Shown one piece after another: positions 57,469 to 64,000 of a stretch of DNA of 64,000 bases; positions within the stretch are counted from its first letter, which is position 1; every line of letters begins with the position of its first letter. The notes beneath the pieces were generated by a model that worked only from the letters and a program-made list of their open reading frames with translations, was not told where the DNA came from and ran no database searches. The stretch is from Streptomyces taklimakanensis (GTDB lineage: Bacteria > Actinomycetota > Actinomycetes > Streptomycetales > Streptomycetaceae): NCBI RefSeq assembly GCF_009709575.1, contig NZ_WIXO01000001.1:310001-374000 (forward strand). The letters are read 5' to 3'. The translations under genes were made by a program, and so were the position numbers.

Positions 57469-58812
57469 TCAGCTCCCGGCCGGCAGTTCCCTCACGCGGA
57501 CGTTCCGGAAGGACACCTCGTCGCCGTCCCCGTGGTTCTGGAGGCCGATGTGTCCTTGGCGCAGGCTGCGCGCGGGATCGGTGTTGGTGAAGTCGTTGAT
57601 CTTCACGCCGTTGAGTCGGACCGTCAGCCGCTCGCCGGTGACGCGGATCTCGTAGGTGTTCCACTCCCCCGGCGGGTTGAGGGCCCGGTCACGGGCTTCG
57701 AGGTCGGCGGAGCGGAAGCCGTACACCGATCCGGTGGTCCGCTCCGGGACGTCGGTGGCGTCGATCTGGATCTCGTAGCCGTTGTGCACCGCCGACCAGG
57801 GGTCGTCGGAGGCCGGGAAGCCCACGAAGACACCGGAGTTGTCGTCCCCGGACGTCCTCCAGTCGAGCTTGAGGGAGTAGGAGCGGAACTCCCTGGCTTC
57901 GTACCAGAGCATGCCCATCCCCCCGGTGGAGGTCAGGGTGCCGTCCTCCAGGGTGAAGGAGCCCGGCCCGGCCTGTTTCCACCCCTCGGTCCCGGTGCCG
58001 TCGAAGAGCGGGGTGTAGCCGTTCTCCGGGCGGCAGTCGGCGTGGGCCGCGCCGGTGGCGTAGCGGATGCCGCCCAGCAGGTGGGCGCGGAAGGCGGGTT
58101 CCGCGTAGGACTCCCGGGTGTGCCCGCCACCGGTGTGGAAGGCGCGGCCGCCCCGGTGGGTCCGGCACCAGGCGATGGGGTGGTCCTCCCCCATGGTGCC
58201 GCCGGTGTAGGAGGACTCGTCGAGTGTGGCGAGGACGTGGACCGCCTCGCGGGGGTTGGTGCGGTAGTTGTACCACTCGTCGGTGCGCTCCCAGGCGGCG
58301 TCCAGGTGGGCGGTCGCGGGGTGCGCCCGGTCCTCGACGTCGACGGTGGCCCGTTGGATGTGCGGGTGGGAGTGGAAGTAGGCGCCGACGAGCCCGCCGT
58401 AGAAGGGCCAGTCGTACTCGGTGTCGGCGGCCGCGTGGACGCCCACGTAACCGCCGCCCTCCCGGATGTAGTGCTCGAAGGCCTTCTGCTGGACGGTGTT
58501 CAGGACGTCACCGGTGGTGGAGAGGAAGACGACGGCGTCGTAGCGGGCGAGGTTCCCCCGGGTGAAGGCGCCGGAGTCCTCGGTGGCGTCGACGGTGAAT
58601 CCGTGCTCCTCTCCCAGCTCCTCGATGGCGGCGATGCCGTCGGGGATGGAGTCGTGGCGGAAGCCGGCGGTCTTGGAGAAGACCAGGACGTGGCCCTCCC
58701 CCGCGCGGGGGCCGTGCGGGTCCGGCTGGGCGGCGCTGCCGGGCAGGGCGGCGACGGCCGACAGCAGCGTCGCGGCGCCCGCCGCGGTGGCGAGGCGTGT
58801 GGGGATGCGCAT
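57469..58812 (-). CDS. secreted ThuA - DUF1080 fusion protein
   Basis: A 447-aa exported protein. A signal peptide (1 to about 27, ending SAA) precedes a ThuA domain (about 38-270: HVLVFSKTAGFRHDSIPDGI, GGGYVGVHAAADTEYDWPFY, PIAWCRTHRGGRAFHTGGGH) and a DUF1080 domain (about 275-445: YTPLFDGTGTEGW, GMGMLWYEAREF, NSGVFVGFP, GHIGLQNHGDGDEVSFRNV). ThuA enzymes act on 3-keto-trehalose-type sugars and DUF1080 proteins hydrolyse 3-keto-glycosides, so the fusion suggests extracellular handling of oxidised glycosides. A perfect palindrome separates it from the upstream dehydrogenase gene. Confidence 0.92.
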   Translation of the reverse strand: MRIPTRLATAAGAATLLSAVAALPGSAAQPDPHGPRAGEGHVLVFSKTAGFRHDSIPDGIAAIEELGEEHGFTVDATEDSGAFTRGNLARYDAVVFLSTTGDVLNTVQQKAFEHYIREGGGYVGVHAAADTEYDWPFYGGLVGAYFHSHPHIQRATVDVEDRAHPATAHLDAAWERTDEWYNYRTNPREAVHVLATLDESSYTGGTMGEDHPIAWCRTHRGGRAFHTGGGHTRESYAEPAFRAHLLGGIRYATGAAHADCRPENGYTPLFDGTGTEGWKQAGPGSFTLEDGTLTSTGGMGMLWYEAREFRSYSLKLDWRTSGDDNSGVFVGFPASDDPWSAVHNGYEIQIDATDVPERTTGSVYGFRSADLEARDRALNPPGEWNTYEIRVTGERLTVRLNGVKINDFTNTDPARSLRQGHIGLQNHGDGDEVSFRNVRVRELPAGS

Positions 58813-58901
58813 GCGGATGTCCTTCCTCGGGCGGGGCGGGCGGGCCCGTCGGTCGCTCGCCCCGGCGCGGGAATCGGTCCGGGGTGCCTGCCCGGGTGGG
58901 T

Positions 58902-58949
58902 TCCGCCTTTCGTGCCCCGGACACCGGTGTCCGGGGCACGAAAGGCGGA
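58902..58949. terminator. perfect 48-bp palindrome
   Basis: 24-bp arms without spacer, centred on ACCGGT. It starts 7 bp after the stop of the leftward dehydrogenase gene (58956) and ends 90 bp before the ThuA-DUF1080 start (58812). This is the longest uninterrupted palindrome seen in the window. Confidence 0.85.
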
Positions 58950-58955
58950 GTCCGG

Positions 58956-61418
58956 TCAGCGGGTGGTGAGGACGAAGTCGTCGACGTCGTAGAGCGCTCC
59001 GCCGCCACTGCCCGTGAAGACCAGGTAGAGCGTGGTGGTCCCAGGCGGTGTCCGCTTCAGGGGCGTGGTGACGTCGGTGTAGGTCTCCCAGCCGCCGGTC
59101 GGTTCGACCTCGACGGAGCCGATCAGCCTGCCGGTGGGCGATCCGGTGCGGACCTCCAGGGTGCCGCCGGACCCGGCGGAGGCCACCCGCGCGGTGAGGG
59201 ACGTGGCGTTCTCGAGACGGTAGGGGGTGAAGGCGATCCAGTCGCCGTCGTGGATGTTCCCGACCGCCCGGCCGCCGTGCGCCGGGGCGTGCTCCACGAC
59301 GCTGACGCCCTGGGACGCGCCGTGGTGCTCGGCCTGTCGGTGCCTGGGCTGGGCGACGTTCTGGTCGTGCGTGGTCAGCGCCGGCTGACCGCCTCCGCCC
59401 AGGTCGGTGTACTCGGCGTCGAAGACCCCGAAGATGTTGGCGTTCGGGTCGTGTTCGCTGTCGGCGCTGGTCTTGATGGTGCCGGAGCAGCCGGTGGCCG
59501 AGGTGATGGGGTGTCCGTGGTTGTCGTGGCCGAGGATGTGGGTGACCTTGACCCGGGAGCAGTCGATCCTCCCGTCCTCGGGGTCCCTCACCTTCACCTT
59601 GAAGGGCACCTCGTCGCCGAAGGTGAACAGTTCTCCGTCGCCGGGCAGTTCGAGGGTGACCTCGGGGGCGGTGTTGCCGACGGTGAGGTGGACGGAGGCC
59701 GATCCGGTGCGCCCGGAGGGGTCCTCGACGGTCACGGTGGCGGTGTAGGTGCCGTTCCTCCGGTAGGTGTGGGTGGGGTTGGCCTCGGTGGACGTACCGC
59801 CGTCGCCGAAGTCCCAGGAGTGGGTCAGCGCGTCGCCGTCGGCGTCCGAGCTGCCGGCCGAGGAGAAGGAGACCTTCAGCGGGGCCCGGCCGGAGGTGCG
59901 GTCGACCTCCGCCCGGGCGACCGGCGAGTGTCCGTCGGTGGCGTTCTCGATGCGGTAGAGAGCGGAGTTCTCGTCGCCGCCGAACCAGGACAGGCCGTAG
60001 TCGAGGACGTACAGCGCGCCGTCCGGGCCGAAGGCCATGTCCATGATCTGGGTGCCGGTCCAGGGGAGGTCGTCGATGGCCCGGACGGTGCCGTCGGCGT
60101 CGTGTTCGATCCGCTTGATCCAGCGCCGTCCGAACTCGCCCGCGAAGAAGTCCCCGTCGTATGCCTCGGGGAACTTCACCGGGGAGTCCAGGTCGGGGTC
60201 GTAGCGGTAGACCGGGCCGGCCATCGGGGACTCGGAACCGCTGCCGAACTCGGGCAGGGAGTCTCCGTCGTAGGGGATCCAGGCGGGCTGGGCGGGCGGC
60301 AGGTCGGTGAGACCGGTGTTGTTCGGCGAGGTGTTCCTCGGCGCGGCGCAGTCGAAGGGCTCGCCGGAGGTGCCGGTGGCGAAGTCGTGGTCGACGTACG
60401 CGTCGTTGTCGCCGGTGCAGTACGGCCAGCCGAAGTTGCCGGGTGCGGTGACCCGGGCGAACTCGACCTGTCCGGCGGGGCCGCGGGCGGGGTCGGCGGC
60501 GCCGGCGTCGGGGCCGTAGTCGCCGACGTAGACGATGCCGGTGGCCCGGTCGACGCTCATCCGGAAGGGGTTGCGGAAGCCCATGGCGTAGATCTCGGGG
60601 CGGGTCCGCTCCGTGCCGGGCGCGAAGAGGTTGCCCTCGGGGATCGTGTACGAGCCGTCGTCCGCGACCTTGATGCGCAGGATCTTGCCCCGCAGGTCGT
60701 CGGTGTTGCCGGAGGTCCGCTGGGCGTCGTAGGCGGGGTTGCGGTTCGCCCGCTCGTCGATGGGGGTGTAGCCGTCGGAGGCGAACGGGTTGGAGTCGTC
60801 GCCGGTGGACAGGTACAGGTTGCCCTCGGCGTCGAAGTCGATGTCGCCGCCGACGTGACAGCAGATGCCGCGGGTGGCGGGGACGTCGAGGACCTTTCTC
60901 TCGCTGCCGAGGTCGAGGGTGCCGTCGGTCCTCAACACGAATCGGGAGAGGCGGTTGACCCCGTCGAAGGGGGCGAAGTCCTCGGCCGTGCCCTCGTCGG
61001 GGGCGTCGCCGGGCGGGGTGTCCAGCGGCGGCGCGTAGTAGAGGTAGATCGCCCGGTTCTCGGTGAAGTCCGGGTCGACGCCGACGCCCTGGAGTCCCTC
61101 CTCGTCGTGGGTGTAGACGGGGATCCTTCCGGAGACGCGGGTGTTGCCGGCGGCGTCGGTGATCCGGAGCGTACCGTCGCGGGAGGTGTGGAGCACGGAG
61201 CGGTCGGGGAGGACGGCCAGCGACATGGGTTCGCCCGTCTCGGCGGCGCCCCGGGCGAGGGTGACCTGTTGGAACTGCTCTGCCGTGGTGGCGGGTCGGT
61301 CGGTGTGGTCGGTCCGGGCACCGGCCTGCGGGGTGGTGAGGGTGAGGGTCGCGCCGACGAGGAGCGCGCCGGTGAGGGCCGCGAGGGCTGTGCGGGGTCT
61401 GGGCCGTTTCCTGTGCAC
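58956..61418 (-). CDS. secreted PQQ-type sugar dehydrogenase with PKD and CBM6-like domains
   Basis: An 820-aa exported protein. A signal peptide (1 to about 34) precedes a sorbosone/glucose-dehydrogenase-like propeller (about 45-470: EPMSLAVLPDRSVLHTSRDG, GICCHVGGDIDFDAEGNLYL, GNFGWPYCTGD, DMAFGPDGALYVLDYGLSWF), a PKD domain (about 485-575, SSDADGDALTHSWDFGDGG), a short Ig-like part, and a C-terminal CBM6-type beta-sandwich (about 690-820, GDWIAFTPYRLENATSLTAR). The GTG at 61418 has GGAGG 7 nt upstream. It shares the CCH-x-GG blade motif with the ThuA-linked dehydrogenase at 44204-46747. It probably oxidises polymer-bound or oligomeric sugars at the cell surface. Confidence 0.92.
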   Translation of the reverse strand: MHRKRPRPRTALAALTGALLVGATLTLTTPQAGARTDHTDRPATTAEQFQQVTLARGAAETGEPMSLAVLPDRSVLHTSRDGTLRITDAAGNTRVSGRIPVYTHDEEGLQGVGVDPDFTENRAIYLYYAPPLDTPPGDAPDEGTAEDFAPFDGVNRLSRFVLRTDGTLDLGSERKVLDVPATRGICCHVGGDIDFDAEGNLYLSTGDDSNPFASDGYTPIDERANRNPAYDAQRTSGNTDDLRGKILRIKVADDGSYTIPEGNLFAPGTERTRPEIYAMGFRNPFRMSVDRATGIVYVGDYGPDAGAADPARGPAGQVEFARVTAPGNFGWPYCTGDNDAYVDHDFATGTSGEPFDCAAPRNTSPNNTGLTDLPPAQPAWIPYDGDSLPEFGSGSESPMAGPVYRYDPDLDSPVKFPEAYDGDFFAGEFGRRWIKRIEHDADGTVRAIDDLPWTGTQIMDMAFGPDGALYVLDYGLSWFGGDENSALYRIENATDGHSPVARAEVDRTSGRAPLKVSFSSAGSSDADGDALTHSWDFGDGGTSTEANPTHTYRRNGTYTATVTVEDPSGRTGSASVHLTVGNTAPEVTLELPGDGELFTFGDEVPFKVKVRDPEDGRIDCSRVKVTHILGHDNHGHPITSATGCSGTIKTSADSEHDPNANIFGVFDAEYTDLGGGGQPALTTHDQNVAQPRHRQAEHHGASQGVSVVEHAPAHGGRAVGNIHDGDWIAFTPYRLENATSLTARVASAGSGGTLEVRTGSPTGRLIGSVEVEPTGGWETYTDVTTPLKRTPPGTTTLYLVFTGSGGGALYDVDDFVLTTR

Positions 61419-61523
61419 GGGTGTCCTCCGGTGGGATGACGGGGTGTGACAGGCGCGCGCCGTCGCGCCGGGGCCGGTCCGGGAGGGGCGGGGTGACCGG
61501 TACATCTCAAAGGACCGTAACGA

Positions 61524-61590
61524 GCTTTGTCCGATTCGGAAACCCCTTTGACATATGGCCGTCCGCCTTTCCTCTCCACCTGGACAAAGC
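61524..61590. promoter_or_regulatory. inverted GCTTTGTCC pair upstream of the dehydrogenase gene
   Basis: GCTTTGTCC (61524-61532) and GGACAAAGC (61582-61590) are perfect inverted copies 49 bp apart. TCCGA-T-TCGGA overlaps the first. CCCCTTTGAC (61542-61551) sits between them. The same two elements recur upstream of the ThuA-dehydrogenase gene at 46803-46855. ROK-type regulators bind related CTTTGT sequences; no such regulator is in the window. Confidence 0.55.
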
Positions 61591-61656
61591 GGAGACGGGC
61601 AGGGCGGAGCCGCCCGGCGGCACACCGCGCCGCCGGGCCGGTCACCGGGCCGGACG

Positions 61657-62664
61657 TCAGTCCTCGGCGCCTCCGAAGGCGGCGTCGAAGGAGGCCGACG
61701 GAGGCTCGAAGTCGTACGCCCGCAACCGGGCCAGGGCCTCGGGCGCGCCCTGGAGCCGGTCCATCCCGGCGTCCTCCCACTCCACCGAGATCGGTCCCTC
61801 GTAGTCGATCGAGCGCAGCATCCGGAAGACGTCCTCCCAGGCCACGTCGCCGTGTCCGGCCGAGACGAAGTCCCAGCCGCGCCGGGGGTCGCCCCAGGGC
61901 AGGTGGGAGCCCAGCCGGCCGTTGCGGCCGTCCAGCCGCTTCCTCGCCTCCTTGCAGTCCACGTGGTAGACGCGATCGCGGAAGTCGTACAGGAAACCGA
62001 CGGGGTCCAGGTCCTGCCACACGAAGTGACTGGGGTCGAAGTTCAGCCCGAAGGCGGGACGGTGGTCGACGGCCCGGAGCGCCCGGTGGGTGGTCCAGTA
62101 GTCGTAGGCGATCTCGCCGGGGTGGACCTCGTGGGCGAAGCGGACGCCCTCGGTGTCGAAGACGTCCAGGATCGGGTTCCAGCGGTCGGCGAAGTCGGTG
62201 TAGCCCCGTTCGATCATCGCCTCCGACGCCGGCGGGAACATCGCGACCAGGTGCCAGATGGCCGAACCGGTGAAACCGACGACGGTGCGCACGCCGAAGG
62301 CCGCGGCGGCGCGGGCGGTGTCGGCCATCTCGGCGGCGGCCCGCCGCCGCACTCCCTCGGGCTCGCCGTCGCCCCAGATCCGGGCGGGCAGGATGGCCCG
62401 GTGCCGCTCGTCGACGATCGCGTCGCACACGGCCTGCCCGACCAGGTGGTTGGAGATCGCCCAGCACCTCAGGCCGTACTTCTCCAACAGGGCGCGGCGT
62501 CCGGCGAGGTAGCCGGACTCGTTCAGGGCCCGGTCCACCTCGAAGTGGTCGCCCCAGCAGGCCAGTTCCAGTCCGTCGTAGCCGAAGTCCCGGGCCAGGC
62601 GGCAGACCTCCTCCAGCGGCAGGTCCGCCCACTGCCCGGTGAACAGGGTGAAGGGTCGGGGCAC
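61657..62664 (-). CDS. cytosolic sugar phosphate isomerase/epimerase (TIM barrel)
   Basis: A 335-aa xylose-isomerase-like barrel with no signal peptide: [52 protein letters not shown] (metal Glu), [13 protein letters not shown] (Asp/His), [26 protein letters not shown]. This branch regularly accompanies Gfo/Idh oxidoreductases and acts on keto-sugars or C-/O-glycosides. It follows the Gfo/Idh gene by 24 bp, so the two are co-transcribed. Confidence 0.92.
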   Translation of the reverse strand: MPRPFTLFTGQWADLPLEEVCRLARDFGYDGLELACWGDHFEVDRALNESGYLAGRRALLEKYGLRCWAISNHLVGQAVCDAIVDERHRAILPARIWGDGEPEGVRRRAAAEMADTARAAAAFGVRTVVGFTGSAIWHLVAMFPPASEAMIERGYTDFADRWNPILDVFDTEGVRFAHEVHPGEIAYDYWTTHRALRAVDHRPAFGLNFDPSHFVWQDLDPVGFLYDFRDRVYHVDCKEARKRLDGRNGRLGSHLPWGDPRRGWDFVSAGHGDVAWEDVFRMLRSIDYEGPISVEWEDAGMDRLQGAPEALARLRAYDFEPPSASFDAAFGGAED

Positions 62665-62688
62665 GGTGCCTCCTCCTCGAAGAACGCG

Positions 62689-63912
62689 TCAGGCGGGAAC
62701 GGGGGCCGCCGGTGTCACCGGCGGCACGGGGGTGTAGGCGGAGTTGTTCGCGGCGCTCTCCTCGACCGCGGCCAGCACCCGCTGCACCCGGAGGCCGTCG
62801 TCGAAGGACGGCTCGGGCTGCTCCCCGGCGGCGACGGCGCACAGCAGGTCCCGCGCCTGGTGGACGAAGCTGTGTTCGTAGCCGAGGCCGTGGCCGGGCG
62901 GCCACCAGCCTTCCAGGTAGGGGTGGTCGGGCTCGGTGGCCAGGATGCGGCGGAACCCGGCGGTGGACGCCGGCTCGGTGCCGTCGTAGAGGTACAGCTC
63001 GTTGAGGCGCTCCAGGTCGAAGACGAGCGATCCGCGCTCCCCGTTGAGCTCGACGCGCAGCGCGTTCTTGCGTCCGGTGGCGAACCGGGTGGCCTCGAAG
63101 GAGGCCAGCGCCCCGGAGGCGAGTCGCCCGGTGATCAGGGCGGCGTCGTCCACGGTGACCTCGCCCCGCCGGTCGCCCCCGGTGCCCGACAGCCCCGTGA
63201 CGGGCCCCTCGGGCAGCGGTCGTTCCCGCACGAAGGTCTCGGTCAGCGCGGAGACCCCGGTCAACGGCTCGCCCGCCAGGTACTGGGCGATGTCGATGGC
63301 GTGGGAGCCGATGTCCCCCAGCGCTCCGGAGCCGGCCTGTTCCCGGCGCAACCGCCAGGTCAGCGGGGCCTGTGGGTCGGTGAGCCAGTCCTGGAGGTAG
63401 GTGACCCGCACGTGCCGCAGCTCCCCGATCCGTCCCGTCTCCACCATCCGGCGGGCCAGGGCCAGGGCCGGCAGGCGCCGGTAGTTGAACCCCACCACGG
63501 CCAGCTGTCCGCGCCGCCGGGCGGCTCGGGCGGCATCGGCCATGGCCTCCGCCTCCGCCACGCTGTTGGCCAGCGGTTTCTCGCACAGGACGTGCTTGCC
63601 CGCCTCCAGAGCGGCGATGGCGATCTCGGCGTGGCTGTTGCCGGGGGTGCAGACGTCGACGAGCTGGACGTCGTCGCGGGCGATCAGCTCCCGCCAGTCG
63701 GTTTCGGCCGCGGCCCATCCCAACCGGTCCGCCGCGGCACGCACCGCGTCCGCGTCCCGACCGCACACGGCGGACATCACGGGGCTCAGCGGTAGGTCGT
63801 AGACGTGGGCGACGGTGCGCCAGGCCTGGGAGTGGACGGCGCCCATGAAGGCGTAGCCCACCATGCCCACACCGAGGGTGGGCCGCTTGCTCTCGTTGTC
63901 GGAAACGTCCAT
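62689..63912 (-). CDS. Gfo/Idh/MocA family NAD(P)-dependent sugar oxidoreductase
   Basis: A 407-aa dehydrogenase. The Rossmann part (GVGMVGYAFMGAVHSQAW) is followed by the signature HVLCEKPLANS (catalytic Lys) and the C-terminal sheet domain with DIGSHAIDIAQYLAGE (catalytic His). Relatives oxidise inositol or the C3 of glucosides. The ATG at 63912 has GGAG 6 nt upstream. With the barrel gene downstream and secreted ThuA/DUF1080/dehydrogenase genes further on, it fits a keto-glycoside or inositol pathway. Confidence 0.93.
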   Translation of the reverse strand: MDVSDNESKRPTLGVGMVGYAFMGAVHSQAWRTVAHVYDLPLSPVMSAVCGRDADAVRAAADRLGWAAAETDWRELIARDDVQLVDVCTPGNSHAEIAIAALEAGKHVLCEKPLANSVAEAEAMADAARAARRRGQLAVVGFNYRRLPALALARRMVETGRIGELRHVRVTYLQDWLTDPQAPLTWRLRREQAGSGALGDIGSHAIDIAQYLAGEPLTGVSALTETFVRERPLPEGPVTGLSGTGGDRRGEVTVDDAALITGRLASGALASFEATRFATGRKNALRVELNGERGSLVFDLERLNELYLYDGTEPASTAGFRRILATEPDHPYLEGWWPPGHGLGYEHSFVHQARDLLCAVAAGEQPEPSFDDGLRVQRVLAAVEESAANNSAYTPVPPVTPAAPVPA

Positions 63913-63942
63913 GGGGTCTCCAAATCGTCGTCCGCGTCGTCG

Positions 63943-63994
63943 GATCCGTACCCGGACGGCCCCCGCTCCGACGGGGGCCGTCCGGGTACGGATC
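63943..63994. terminator. strong hairpin at the right edge
   Basis: A perfect 23-bp stem (63943-63965 with 63972-63994) around a 6-nt loop. It begins 31 bp upstream of the Gfo/Idh start, so it probably ends a gene to the right of the window and shows that the Gfo/Idh gene has its own promoter in a very short space or overlaps this element. Confidence 0.75.
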
Positions 63995-64000
63995 ACCGGA

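Overview
The window is high-GC actinobacterial DNA and very probably comes from a Streptomyces chromosome. The evidence is a codon third position that is almost always G or C, a mycothiol-dependent formaldehyde dehydrogenase, a two-domain geosmin synthase, a Streptomyces-type fructose PTS, KGG-repeat and excalibur proteins, many GTG starts, several probably leaderless regulators, and a TTA (bldA-type) codon in a secreted protein. No rRNA, tRNA or CRISPR array was seen.

Layout. 1-7.5 kb: a SpoIIE-type phosphatase cut by the left edge, then a secreted GH30 and a GH3 glycosidase facing a TetR regulator, with a TetR-like operator between. 7.5-17.3 kb: mycothiol-dependent formaldehyde oxidation (dehydrogenase plus MBL hydrolase), an F420/NADP-type reductase, an excalibur protein with a class F sortase, a decayed DUF3533 membrane-protein gene, a P450 with its ferredoxin, an AraC regulator and a beta-hydroxyacid dehydrogenase. 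17.5-21.4 kb: KGG stress protein, PPOX-type oxidoreductase, GH13 alpha-glucosidase and a PfkB kinase. 21.8-27.8 kb: a complete fructose PTS run fruR-fruK-fruA-ptsH-ptsI. 28-30.4 kb: a scar of a Tn3-family element (broken transposase and broken resolvase) bracketing a dienelactone-hydrolase-like gene. 30.5-31.8 kb: divergent gntR/gntK with a strong operator. 31.9-36.8 kb: a Family 2B encapsulin gene directly upstream of geosmin synthase, then a MEDS-STAS regulator. 37-40.2 kb: a secreted trypsin-like protease, an unrecognised ORF, and a small secreted toxin-like protein facing an unknown cytosolic protein. 40.5-48.3 kb: MFS exporter, two large secreted proteins (cupredoxin-Ig-DUF1080 and ThuA-PQQ-type dehydrogenase) and a divergent two-domain laccase. 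49-57.3 kb: an eight-gene, tightly overlapping Ebo-like cluster. 57.5-63.9 kb: secreted ThuA-DUF1080 protein, secreted PQQ-type dehydrogenase with PKD and CBM6-like regions, a TIM-barrel isomerase and a Gfo/Idh oxidoreductase.

How it fits together. The right third looks like one large functional neighbourhood for oxidised (3-keto type) sugars or inositol-like compounds. Extracellular dehydrogenases, ThuA and DUF1080 modules appear in two different domain arrangements. They flank an Ebo cluster (EboA, EboB/TatD, EboC/UbiA, EboE, phosphodiesterase, plus an inositol-phosphate-synthase-like enzyme), a family linked in other bacteria to moving a precursor to the periplasm. The other highlight is the encapsulin-geosmin synthase pair, which suggests that geosmin is made inside or on a protein nanocompartment. 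The geosmin synthase carries the same GPTGLGT motif twice in its flexible segments, and that motif is a candidate cargo tag.
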